Positions 33,705 through 41,599 of a stretch of 64,000 nucleotides of DNA are shown piece by piece (the stretch's first letter is position 1; each line of letters opens with the position of its first letter). The position numbers and the translations under genes are program-made. The notes under the pieces were generated by a model. That model was given only the letters and a program-made list of their open reading frames with translations. It did no database searches and was not told the origin of the DNA. The DNA lies in NCBI GenBank assembly GCA_045657465.1, contig JAZOTD010000014.1, positions 62,001 through 126,000 on the forward strand. The letters run 5' to 3'. The stretch comes from RGIG1681 sp045657465 (lineage in GTDB: Bacteria > Bacillota > Clostridia > Christensenellales > UBA1242).

Positions 33705-36167
33705 TTATTCATTTTTTGCATCTTCAATTTTTTCTTCGTCTGGCTTTTCTTCTTGTTTTATTTCTTCTTGATTTGTGTTTTCTTGATTTGATTGCTTTGT
33801 GGTTTCAGTATTTGCTTTTTCTTTTTTATTGAAAAGCAATTTGTCTACCCATTCAAATGCTTTGGTCATAAACACACCGCCAACAATCAAATTTTTCCAT
33901 AAAACAAACCAAACAATAAACGCAATTAAAAGGGTTCCAATTATTGATGCAATAACAATAAGTGCAACAATGCCTTTTGACACCACTTTTTCTGTCATAA
34001 CATCATCTGTTACATCATCAAAGCCATATCCATAACCATCACTCACTTCAACAAAAATATACATGCCAAAATCATCGTCAGTGAGGGTGTATGACTCACC
34101 ATGTGCATTTTCAATTAGTTTTGCTTCTTTGATATTTTGAGATTCTCCCCTATACCACTTAACCAAAACATAAGAGTTTAACGGATTTGTTTCAACACGC
34201 AAAGTTTCACCAATTTGATACGTTCCAGTTATTCTAACTGATTTCACCTTATCAAAATCATAAACAAGTTTTTCAGTGAGCAATACAAGTGAAACGTTTT
34301 TGATTTTATATCCATCAACATGTTCAAAACTAAACTTTGCCTTGTTTAAATAATCACTCGAATCACTTTCAACACAGGCATTTCCATTGATTAAAGATTT
34401 ATCTGTTACAAGAGTAATTGAACCATCTGCACAAGTTAAATAATTAACAATCTTGATTTTTTTAGGGCCAAACTTTGATTGCATTGTATAAACTTTTGCC
34501 TTGATATTTCCTTTTAAATTTACATAAACATCACCATTTACTTTAGTGCTGTTTGTGTCTACAAAATCAACGACACCACCAAACAAGTTAAACTCAATAT
34601 TTCCATCGATTTTTTTTGTGTTATTTGAATCTGCAACAATTTGTTTCACATGTCCACCCAAAATGGTAATTGAAACATTGCCTGTTGCGTCGTCATCAGA
34701 TGATCCAGCCATAACAAAAACTTGTGACAAGTCACTGCCGTCCTTAAACGCTTTTTCAACACCAGCATCATAGAGCGACATATCAACGCCTTCGTCATAA
34801 ACAGAAATTGTGCCTAAATCAATATAAATTGTCGAACCTTTTCCGTCATTTTTAATTAGCAAATCATTTCCATTCGCATAAACATATTTGATGCCATTTT
34901 TGGTAACAATTTTTGGAGTTTCCACTCTTTGAACAGGCGATGTTGATTTTAACTCAAGCACATTTGATGAATCGTTTTTATCAGTCACCCTAACAAAAAT
35001 ATAATCCCCGCCATCATTTGCTGTGAGTGTATAAGAGTTGTCTTGATTAGAATTTAGATATATGTTTTGTCCTGTTGCTTTGTCTACTCTAAACCAAGTG
35101 ACACTGCTGATTGTTGCAGATGCTGGAGCGTGACTAACAGTCAAAGTTTCGCCAACTTTAAATTCTCCTGAAATTTGTATGCTTGAAATTGTAGAAGTAT
35201 AGCCAAAACGAACAGCTCCATTGGCCTTATAAAGACTCCAGTCACCCGAATCAGTTGGCGTGTTTTTCACAACAATTCTTTCTAAATCTAAATCACCTAA
35301 AAGAGCACTGTCTGAAACAAAAAGTTCATTGCCTCGTTCATAAACATTTGCGAGATTAAACACAACACTTGCAGAAACATCAAGTGCTGATGTGAGTTTA
35401 ATAGATGTTCCTCTAACATATTTAGACATGTCAAAACCTTCAGTAATTTTGACTGAACCACCAAAGTTTATGGTTGAACCATATGCCCACTTTGATTTCG
35501 TTCCACGAGTAATTTTTGAAATTGTTCCACCTTTCAAGTTAAAAGTGATGTTGTCAGAGCCATCAGCCATTGCACCATATTGACCCATCAATCCCATGTC
35601 AGTATGAATCTCATTAATTTTTCCGCTATTCACATAAACCAAAACTTTAACGTTTAAATCAGAATCGTTTTCAGCAGCGGTTGAAGTTGAACCATTATAC
35701 ATATTATTGATGTGCCCACTGGCCATTGTAACACGCATTGTTTTTCCAGAATACAAATCTGCATCGATATCATTTCCACCAAACACAATTGACCAATCAC
35801 TTAAATCACTGCCATTTTCAGGAACCCCCGCACCATTAACAGCTAGTTCTGAGTTAAGTGCATACAGCTCTGAAAGTGACAAATCATTTTCATCAAGCAC
35901 ACCATCTCCAGTTTGATATTCAGTTTCACTTAGTGCAGCCCCAGCAGGAAGATCTAAATAAACAGTTGTGCCTTCACCGTCTGCAGTAATTAACAAACTG
36001 TTTAAATTTGCAAAGATGATTTTGTTGGTCATATCCCACTCAACCACTGCAGGTTTTGAAATGCTAATGTTTTTAGCATTAGTTTTTTCTACAAATAAAT
36101 TTGTTGAAAACAAACCCGCACACAAACACATCGCAAAACAACAAATAAATATTTTTAGTTTTTTCAT
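33705..36167 (-). CDS. large surface protein with duplicated modules and C-terminal TM
   Basis: The 820-residue protein has a signal peptide (MKKLKIFICCFAMCLCAGLF), a long exterior part, one transmembrane helix (about 735-760) and a charged E/K/Q-rich cytosolic tail. The exterior contains two copies of a unit made of a beta-helix-like domain (VDMTNKIIFANLNSLLITAD-type start at about 43 and YVYANGNDLLIKNDGKG at about 435) plus a bacterial Ig-like domain starting I-S-G-x-x-x-V-G-E-T-L (near 330 and 640). Such proteins are often adhesins or wall-associated scaffolds. GGAG precedes the ATG; a Gre factor gene follows ten bases later. Confidence 0.65.
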   Translation of the reverse strand: MKKLKIFICCFAMCLCAGLFSTNLFVEKTNAKNISISKPAVVEWDMTNKIIFANLNSLLITADGEGTTVYLDLPAGAALSETEYQTGDGVLDENDLSLSELYALNSELAVNGAGVPENGSDLSDWSIVFGGNDIDADLYSGKTMRVTMASGHINNMYNGSTSTAAENDSDLNVKVLVYVNSGKINEIHTDMGLMGQYGAMADGSDNITFNLKGGTISKITRGTKSKWAYGSTINFGGSVKITEGFDMSKYVRGTSIKLTSALDVSASVVFNLANVYERGNELFVSDSALLGDLDLERIVVKNTPTDSGDWSLYKANGAVRFGYTSTISSIQISGEFKVGETLTVSHAPASATISSVTWFRVDKATGQNIYLNSNQDNSYTLTANDGGDYIFVRVTDKNDSSNVLELKSTSPVQRVETPKIVTKNGIKYVYANGNDLLIKNDGKGSTIYIDLGTISVYDEGVDMSLYDAGVEKAFKDGSDLSQVFVMAGSSDDDATGNVSITILGGHVKQIVADSNNTKKIDGNIEFNLFGGVVDFVDTNSTKVNGDVYVNLKGNIKAKVYTMQSKFGPKKIKIVNYLTCADGSITLVTDKSLINGNACVESDSSDYLNKAKFSFEHVDGYKIKNVSLVLLTEKLVYDFDKVKSVRITGTYQIGETLRVETNPLNSYVLVKWYRGESQNIKEAKLIENAHGESYTLTDDDFGMYIFVEVSDGYGYGFDDVTDDVMTEKVVSKGIVALIVIASIIGTLLIAFIVWFVLWKNLIVGGVFMTKAFEWVDKLLFNKKEKANTETTKQSNQENTNQEEIKQEEKPDEEKIEDAKNE

Positions 36168-36362
36168 AATCTCGCTCCATTTTAGTTTATTGTTAAAAAT
36201 GTATAATTTTATTATTTTAATAGATAATTATACATTTTAATTATAAAATTTAACAATAATATCATATTCATTTTTTGTGTAAATTTTTTCGTTTACATCT
36301 ATAGAATAATTATTTGCACATATTTTGTCAAATTAAATCTAAAAAACCCCATAAAATCAACA

Positions 36363-36391
36363 TTGACAAAACTATTTTTTATTTTTATAAT
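36363..36391 (+). promoter_or_regulatory. promoter of the Cys-His-Asp protein gene
   Basis: TTGACA (36363-36368) and TATAAT (36386-36391), spacer 17 bp, followed by a 22-bp leader with TTTGGAG. It shows that the in-frame ATG at 36363 is not the start codon. Confidence 0.82.
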
Positions 36392-36413
36392 TAATTTATA
36401 TTTGGAGCGAAAT

Positions 36414-37208
36414 ATGAACGAAAAACAAATTAAACAAGCATTAAAAGATGGCAAACTTTTTACAGAAGATTATATCAAAATAATAGCCGATTTAAACGAC
36501 TGGAACATCGGCGGTGTGCCTATGGAATTTATTGCGACATCAAGTGACTTTGCATTAACCCACTGCAGTCTTATTTCTATCTGGCTTGCAAATATTATTC
36601 CAAATGCAGAAGTCGTTGAAGGCGAAGCAATGTCTTATAAAAAATTTGTTAACCCTGACAAAAATGCACACGTTGGATACCATGCGTGGATTGAATATCA
36701 AGACCAAAAAGACAACACCATCAAAGTGTTTGACCCGGTAAATTTCTGCGTGATTGACAAAAATTATTATTACCAAATTGAACAAATTAAACCAATCGCT
36801 CGCATTTCTTCAAATGAAGTAAAAACAATTTTAGAAACAAAACCAAATAAAAAAATACCAACTGAAAAACATGATGTTTATCGTCAAGCTATATTGCTTA
36901 TGCTTTTTGAAAAGTTTGTCTCAAACGACGCAGGCATTTTTGAAGACAAATTAAAAACCAGATTTAAAACCTTCAAAGACGAAATTAATTATGACCAGGT
37001 TATCGATAGCTTCAAACAAGAATTTAATGTTGGAGATTCTTTGCCACAAATTCCATTTGAAGAAGCAATTGATGATTTGTTTGCAGAAGAACAATATGCA
37101 ACAACAAGAAGTGACGAACAATCTGTTTTGTTAGACATAATTTTAGAACACTTAACATTTTTGAAAAACCGAAACAAAACATCTCAAAAACAAGCTCAAC
37201 CAGAATAA
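36414..37208 (+). CDS. putative transglutaminase/papain-fold protein
   Basis: The 264-residue cytosolic-looking protein is not a known family to me. It has a plausible Cys-His-Asp triad in the order and context of transglutaminase-like (papain-fold) domains: C51 in ALTHCSLIS, H90 in YHAWIEY and D107 in VFDPVNF. The H-A-W-x-E and D-P pieces are typical. Residues 135-250 are helical, and the end is K/Q-rich, closing SQKQAQPE. It may be a cysteine protease, peptide cyclase or cross-linking enzyme. It has its own consensus promoter and terminator and no gene partner. Confidence 0.55.
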   Translation: MNEKQIKQALKDGKLFTEDYIKIIADLNDWNIGGVPMEFIATSSDFALTHCSLISIWLANIIPNAEVVEGEAMSYKKFVNPDKNAHVGYHAWIEYQDQKDNTIKVFDPVNFCVIDKNYYYQIEQIKPIARISSNEVKTILETKPNKKIPTEKHDVYRQAILLMLFEKFVSNDAGIFEDKLKTRFKTFKDEINYDQVIDSFKQEFNVGDSLPQIPFEEAIDDLFAEEQYATTRSDEQSVLLDIILEHLTFLKNRNKTSQKQAQPE

Positions 37209-37236
37209 CATTCACAAAAAACAAATTAATTACGCA

Positions 37237-37269
37237 AAAAAAGCAGTTAGACAATCTAACTGCTTTTTT
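37237..37269 (+). terminator. terminator of the Cys-His-Asp protein gene
   Basis: AAAGCAGTTAGA-CAA-TCTAACTGCTTTTTT. The same hairpin lies just downstream of ssrA on the minus strand, where an A/T run also allows termination. Confidence 0.85.
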
Positions 37270-37271
37270 AT

Positions 37272-37640
37272 TGGTGGAGGTGGCGGGCTCTGCCCCCGCG
37301 TCCAGAAAGTGAACTATTTCCCCTTCTACGTGTGCTATTTTGTTTTAACTTTTCATTTGACGCTTTAAGCAAACAAAATCACATCAAACTAGTTGATTAA
37401 ATCTCGACAACACCAGCATCAACATCAAGCATTGTCATCTCATCTACTCTAACAACATTTTGCAACCGATGAGAGTTTGCAAACTGCCGGCTGCTAAAAA
37501 TTAAGCAGCAAGTGCAACGTCAGCTGCACCAATAACGTCATTATTTGCGTTTATTTTTGTCCCAATTTTAATGTAGGTTGGGGCTACACACACGCTTATA
37601 AGAAACATTTCAGTCTCCCTGTCGAAACTAAAACACCCCC
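37272..37640 (-). ncRNA. ssrA: transfer-messenger RNA (tmRNA)
   Basis: On the minus strand the RNA starts GGGGGTGTTTTAGTTTCGAC and ends CACCTCCACCA; GGGGGTG pairs with CACCTCC as the acceptor stem (one G-U). It tags stalled nascent proteins for proteolysis. The tag frame reads GCA AAT AAT ... GCT GCT TAA, peptide ANNDVIGAADVALAA, ending in the usual A-L-A-A. It lies 21 bp downstream of smpB, its partner protein. Odd: in the T-arm, GCGGG and CCCGC enclose GGCAGAG instead of the normal UUCRANY-type loop. Confidence 0.95.
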
Positions 37641-37661
37641 ATAATCTCACGAAAATAACAA

Positions 37662-38105
37662 CTACACATTTTTAATTTGACGCTCTGCATAACGTTTTAA
37701 ATCGGCTTTCATTTTGTCGTCTTTTTTATTGTAAAGTTTTTTGCCTTTTGCAAGTGCGATTTCAACTTTTGCCTTATCTTTTGAAAAATACATTTTTGTT
37801 GGAACAATTGTCAAACCTTGTTCTTTAACCTTCTTTTCAAATTTGAAAATTTCTTGTTTTTTCAAAAGCAATTTTCTAGTTCTTCTGCTATCAGGAACAT
37901 ACATTGTTGCCTTTTCAAATGGAGAAATAAAACAATTTAGCAAAAATGCTTCACCCCCACGAATTACAACATAACTGTCTTTCAAGTTCGCCTTTCCTGC
38001 ACGCAAAGACTTAACTTCACTGCCAACAAGTTCAATGCCTGCTTCTGTAAAGTTTTCTAAAAAATAATTATGCTTTGCTTCTCTGTTTTCAGTTATTATT
38101 TTCAT
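37662..38105 (-). CDS. smpB: SsrA-binding protein SmpB
   Basis: The 147-residue protein binds tmRNA and delivers it to stalled ribosomes. NREAKHNYFLENFTEAGIEL, then GSEVKSLRAGKANLKDSYV, LLKKQEI and a basic C-terminal tail ending RQIKNV fit the family. There is no Shine-Dalgarno sequence; the promoter's TATAAT ends six bases before the ATG, so this message is probably leaderless. ssrA follows on the same strand. Confidence 0.96.
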   Translation of the reverse strand: MKIITENREAKHNYFLENFTEAGIELVGSEVKSLRAGKANLKDSYVVIRGGEAFLLNCFISPFEKATMYVPDSRRTRKLLLKKQEIFKFEKKVKEQGLTIVPTKMYFSKDKAKVEIALAKGKKLYNKKDDKMKADLKRYAERQIKNV

Positions 38106-38111
38106 AAAAAT

Positions 38112-38140
38112 ATTATATCATAACTATTAAATTTTATCAA
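38112..38140 (-). promoter_or_regulatory. smpB promoter (leaderless geometry)
   Basis: TTGATA (38135-38140), 17-bp spacer, TATAAT (38112-38117), six bases, then ATG on the minus strand. This is the same distance as in front of truA. Confidence 0.78.
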
Positions 38141-38194
38141 GAGTATGCCACAATTTGTTTATTTTTCACAAAACTGTATATTTTGCACTATATA

Positions 38195-38223
38195 TTGACT
38201 TTTTTATAAAAACAAGTTATAAT
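38195..38223 (+). promoter_or_regulatory. promoter of the internally duplicated protein gene
   Basis: TTGACT (38195-38200) and TATAAT (38218-38223) with a 17-bp spacer. It is back to back with the smpB promoter. Confidence 0.8.
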
Positions 38224-38237
38224 ATAATTACAATTAT

Positions 38238-38254
38238 GAGGGTTTAAACACCCT
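38238..38254 (+). promoter_or_regulatory. small hairpin in the leader at 38238-38254
   Basis: AGGGT-TTAAAC-ACCCT lies near the 5' end of the predicted transcript and ten bases before the GGAGGG ribosome site. It could affect translation or mark an operator. Confidence 0.35.
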
Positions 38255-38271
38255 TGATTTGTGGAGGGATT

Positions 38272-39309
38272 ATGAAAGAAAAAATTTTTGAAGTAGACAA
38301 TTTTGTTAAAGATAATGATGCCACCAAACATTTTGATATATATCTTAAAAATTTAATAGATGAAGCAAAAGAATCTGGTGACTTTGTCTTGACCATAAAA
38401 TTTAAATGTAGCGACGATAAAAATCCAAACATGTCTCACATGCCTTTAAAAATCCATGTTCCTATCATGGCAAAATATGAAGGAATTTTAGAAGAACAGG
38501 CACCTCAAGTAATCATAACATACATACAAAACCGTATTCAAGAAAAATATCAAGAACTAAAATCTCACTACACACCAGACCTTCAACATAATTTTGGCAC
38601 AGATTTTGGTGATTTTAAGTTTTTTAAAGAGCTTGCTATTTGTAAGGGTTTAGACTTGGATGGATCATGGGAAAACGTAACTCAAAGATATATGAATGCT
38701 TACGATTGGTTGGTCACAGCAACTGAAAAACTTCATAAAAATAATAGAGCAAACAAACAAACCATTCAATATGGTCATCAAACCGTAAATCTTGGAAACA
38801 AGAGTCAAGATGTGTATATTTCTCACCCAATTATCATCAAAGATCCTAAACACTACGCAAACTCAAATGTTAAAGACGATTCATCTCATTTTGAAATCGC
38901 ATTTATACATGATCGTATTCTTCAAGCTAATGACATGGGAAAACCAATAATTTTGCCTATCGCTTTCATGAAAGAAAATGCCAATATGGCAAATCCTTCA
39001 AACACATATTTCACAGTAATGGTGCCTATCGCACCACTTGCAAGAGAAGAACAATCTGAAGAATTGGCTAGAAGCACAAATAATATTCAAGCTAAAATTT
39101 TAATGCGTGAAGTTCGTTCACAAATTCAAGAATATTGCAGTTATTATTTCGATAACAAGTCGTATGCTGAAATTGACAATCTTGTTTCATTTATGTCTCA
39201 ATTAGAAGTTTGTCAAGGGTTAGATGTTTATTATACTGAACGTGTATTTAAAAAAGCTTTTGAATCTTTAAAATCACAAGACCAAAAACCATCTCAACCT
39301 GGAGAATAA
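38272..39309 (+). CDS. internally duplicated protein of unknown function
   Basis: The 345-residue protein is made of two copies of a module of about 130 residues: 18-148 and 206-333. Matching pieces are HFDIYLKN with HFEIAFIH, PLKIHVPIM with YFTVMVPIA, IQNRIQEKYQEL with MREVRSQIQEYC, and LAICKGLDL with LEVCQGLDV. Each looks like two or three strands followed by helices, possibly a nucleic-acid- or ligand-binding fold; no known family is recognised. The end is K/Q-rich and closes QDQKPSQPGE. GGAGGG lies four bases before the ATG at 38272. It is monocistronic with promoter and terminator. Confidence 0.6.
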   Translation: MKEKIFEVDNFVKDNDATKHFDIYLKNLIDEAKESGDFVLTIKFKCSDDKNPNMSHMPLKIHVPIMAKYEGILEEQAPQVIITYIQNRIQEKYQELKSHYTPDLQHNFGTDFGDFKFFKELAICKGLDLDGSWENVTQRYMNAYDWLVTATEKLHKNNRANKQTIQYGHQTVNLGNKSQDVYISHPIIIKDPKHYANSNVKDDSSHFEIAFIHDRILQANDMGKPIILPIAFMKENANMANPSNTYFTVMVPIAPLAREEQSEELARSTNNIQAKILMREVRSQIQEYCSYYFDNKSYAEIDNLVSFMSQLEVCQGLDVYYTERVFKKAFESLKSQDQKPSQPGE

Positions 39310-39320
39310 TAGTTTAAAAA

Positions 39321-39355
39321 CAAAAAACACCACCAGAAATCTGGTGGTGTTTTTA
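39321..39355. terminator. bidirectional terminator before the end of metG
   Basis: AAACACCACCAGA-AA-TCTGGTGGTGTTT, a perfect 13-bp stem between convergent genes with A and T flanks. Confidence 0.88.
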
Positions 39356-39381
39356 CTTTTATTGAATTTCAAGTTGTTTTA

Positions 39382-41454
39382 TTAAATTTCAAATTGACTT
39401 GGATGTTTTTTAAAGAAATCAAATTTTGGTTCAATGAATTTTGGCTTATAGTTTTCTTTGTCACTTATCCAATTATAAATTGGTTCATTTGCCCTATCCC
39501 AAACAAAAACTGAATCATCTAAATTGAGATAGCTAGCCACATTTTCAGTGCCTGTTGGTGCCACTGAGTGAAGCATAACCATTGCAACCTTTGCATAATG
39601 CAATGTATTTATAATGCATCTTTTTTCTTTTTCAATATCATTTGCATCGAACTCACGAGTCAAATATTTGTTAATATTTCTAAGGAAACTATCAAGCTCA
39701 TACATACACATATGGAACTTGTTTTCCATCATGCATTTTTCAAATTTAACAAGACTCATTTCACACTCAAGCAAAACTTGTTCATCAATTTCACCATAAG
39801 GAACAACCCCATCAAGGTCTTTTTGCCAAGTGTAAAAGAGCGTTCTTAAAGTTCTGTTATAAACATTTGTAAGCAAATTGCCATCTTTTACAACAGGGTC
39901 AACTTCATTAGGGTCTGCATCTGGATTGTAAACCTTTGGATTAAATGACGACGAAGTGTTTCCAACATTAAGCGCCAAGAAATGCGCTCTCAATTGTTCA
40001 TGTGTGTAATGATCAAGAAGTTCATCAGCCATTGGTGGTTTAATCTTTCCTGAAGAACTTGCTTTGTTGCCCATAAACAATGAATGTTTGTTTACAATAA
40101 GTTGACTTATTTGCAAGTCACCATTATCTGCGTCAACCTTTGGATTGTCAGTTTTTTGAGTTGCAAGCCACATTGCGTGTTGTGCTGGACCATAGAAATA
40201 GATGTTGTCTTCTCCAAGTACTTGGTAAACCTTTGCATCTTTGTTGCACCAATAGTTTTTCCATTCATCATCAGCATAACCGTTATGCTTTAAATATGCC
40301 CTTGTGAACGAAATTGGAGCCCACAAAGACTCTGGCCAACAATAGAATGTTAAACCGCCCAAATCGTCTCTTTCTGGCACAGGAACACCCCATGAAATAT
40401 TGCCTGACAATCTAAATGGCACAAGTGTTTTTCCTGTTCTATATCTTATTGCGCCACTAGAAATTGGTTCAACTTGATCTTCTGGAGCAACTTCACATTT
40501 TTGCCACTCACTGGTTGATTTTCCTGACAGAATTTCACATGCTTTTTCACGGTCTTCAAGAGTTTCAAAAACAATAACAAAACTTGCCTTGCTCTTATCT
40601 TCAATCTGTGTGAATTTTGGAAGTTTGTCTGCGATTTTTTCAAACTCAGCCATATAGTCTTTTTTGATATAAATTTCTGGCTTTTTCAAAAACTCTTTAA
40701 TTTCTTTTGTCACAAACTCACGAGTTGGTGTTTCTTTTTCAAGTTTTTCAATCCAGTCTTTTAAAAGGTCTGTATAGTTTTGAAGATTGAAATACCAGTT
40801 TTCAATTTTTCTAAGTTCAGGAGTTGTGCCTGTGAGTGTTGACACTGGATCGATTAATTGTTCTGGCAAATATTGGTGGCCAAGATCACATTCATCAGCA
40901 TAACCCTTTTCACTCTTGCAACCATCAATTGGGCACTTTCCAACAACTTGTCTTCCATTCAAAAAACAATTTGCTTTTGTGTCAAAAAATTGATATGTTG
41001 ACATTTTTGAAAGAGTTCCATTGTTATAAAGCATTTCAAAAAACTCTTCACTAACCTTTGTATGCATATCTTTTGATTCGCCAATTGCAGAACCTTCAAA
41101 CCAATCAAGACCAATTTCATAATCGTTTAATGTTTTGATGTGTTTTTGGTTAAATTCTTTAACCATATCTTCAATTGTTCCGTCATAGCCATCTGCTTTC
41201 ATTTTTCTAAAAGTTTCAAGCGATGGAGAACCATAACAATCGGTGCCCGAAACAAAAATAACATTGTCTTTTCCAAGTTTATCTTTTAAAAATCTCGTAA
41301 AGAAATCTGCATAAACAAACATGCCACAAACATGGCCATAGTGAAGAGCCTTGTTTCCATAAGGCATGCCGGCAGTAACAACTGCTCTCTTTGGAAATTT
41401 TGGTCTGTTAGCCTTCATTCTTTCTAAAACTTCTCTCATCTTTACAATATCCAT
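39382..41454 (-). CDS. metG: methionyl-tRNA synthetase
   Basis: The 690-residue class I synthetase charges tRNA-Met. The HIGH motif is H-Y-G-H in GNKALHYGHVCGMFVYADFF, with zinc-knuckle cysteines in VGKCPIDGCKSEKGYADEC and the ISWGVPVPERDDLGG core. KMSKS is degenerate: NKASSSGKIKP. About 90 extra residues (roughly 265-355) lie between the WYFNLQNYTDLL segment and ISWGVPVP. The anticodon domain (500-690) has no tRNA-binding extension. AGGAGAG precedes the ATG. Upstream is a structured leader with an attenuator-like terminator and its own promoter, not a T-box. Confidence 0.93.
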   Translation of the reverse strand: MDIVKMREVLERMKANRPKFPKRAVVTAGMPYGNKALHYGHVCGMFVYADFFTRFLKDKLGKDNVIFVSGTDCYGSPSLETFRKMKADGYDGTIEDMVKEFNQKHIKTLNDYEIGLDWFEGSAIGESKDMHTKVSEEFFEMLYNNGTLSKMSTYQFFDTKANCFLNGRQVVGKCPIDGCKSEKGYADECDLGHQYLPEQLIDPVSTLTGTTPELRKIENWYFNLQNYTDLLKDWIEKLEKETPTREFVTKEIKEFLKKPEIYIKKDYMAEFEKIADKLPKFTQIEDKSKASFVIVFETLEDREKACEILSGKSTSEWQKCEVAPEDQVEPISSGAIRYRTGKTLVPFRLSGNISWGVPVPERDDLGGLTFYCWPESLWAPISFTRAYLKHNGYADDEWKNYWCNKDAKVYQVLGEDNIYFYGPAQHAMWLATQKTDNPKVDADNGDLQISQLIVNKHSLFMGNKASSSGKIKPPMADELLDHYTHEQLRAHFLALNVGNTSSSFNPKVYNPDADPNEVDPVVKDGNLLTNVYNRTLRTLFYTWQKDLDGVVPYGEIDEQVLLECEMSLVKFEKCMMENKFHMCMYELDSFLRNINKYLTREFDANDIEKEKRCIINTLHYAKVAMVMLHSVAPTGTENVASYLNLDDSVFVWDRANEPIYNWISDKENYKPKFIEPKFDFFKKHPSQFEI

Positions 41455-41471
41455 AACACTCTCCTAGATAT

Positions 41472-41505
41472 AAAAAAATCACCAAGCTGTAAGTTGCTTG
41501 GTGAT
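41472..41505 (-). terminator. attenuator terminator in the metG leader
   Basis: On the minus strand ATCACCAAGC-AACTTACA-GCTTGGTGAT is followed by T7, about 17 bases before the metG start codon. It would stop transcription before metG unless its 5' arm is paired elsewhere. Confidence 0.82.
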
Positions 41506-41593
41506 ATGTAAGTTCACAAGCAACAAAAATGCCTGTGTGAATAACACACAGTTTCTATCTTTGTTGTTGTCCTTTTACAAAAATATTACTCAT
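41493..41593 (-). ncRNA. metG leader RNA with competing helices
   Basis: The RNA contains ACAACAACAAAG (41570-41559), a perfect hairpin CTGTGTG-TTATT-CACACAG (41551-41533), then GTTGCTTG (41524-41517), then the terminator arm with CAAGCAAC (41500-41493). GTTGCTTG can pair either with the first segment (12 pairs with one bulged C, using UUUUGUUG-C-UUGU) or, over eight perfect pairs, with the terminator's CAAGCAAC. The two helices exclude each other. No T-box features (specifier stem, TGGNACCGCG) are present. Confidence 0.6.
41555..41593 (-). CDS. possible leaderless 12-codon upstream ORF
   Basis: ATG at 41593 lies six bases after the -10 box of the metG promoter, the same distance as in truA and smpB. 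The ORF encodes MSNIFVKGQQQR and stops at TAG (41555-41557). Its codons 8-12 overlap the 5' arm of the competing helix, so a translating ribosome would disrupt that helix. It is too short to be judged by coding statistics. Confidence 0.35.
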   Translation of the reverse strand: MSNIFVKGQQQR

Positions 41594-41599
41594 GTGCCT

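Noticed and set aside
36363..36413. Longer N-terminus (MTKLFFIFI...) for the Cys-His-Asp protein, which would look like a signal peptide
   Set aside because: That region is the TTGACA-N17-TATAAT promoter; the true start with TTTGGAG is at 36414.
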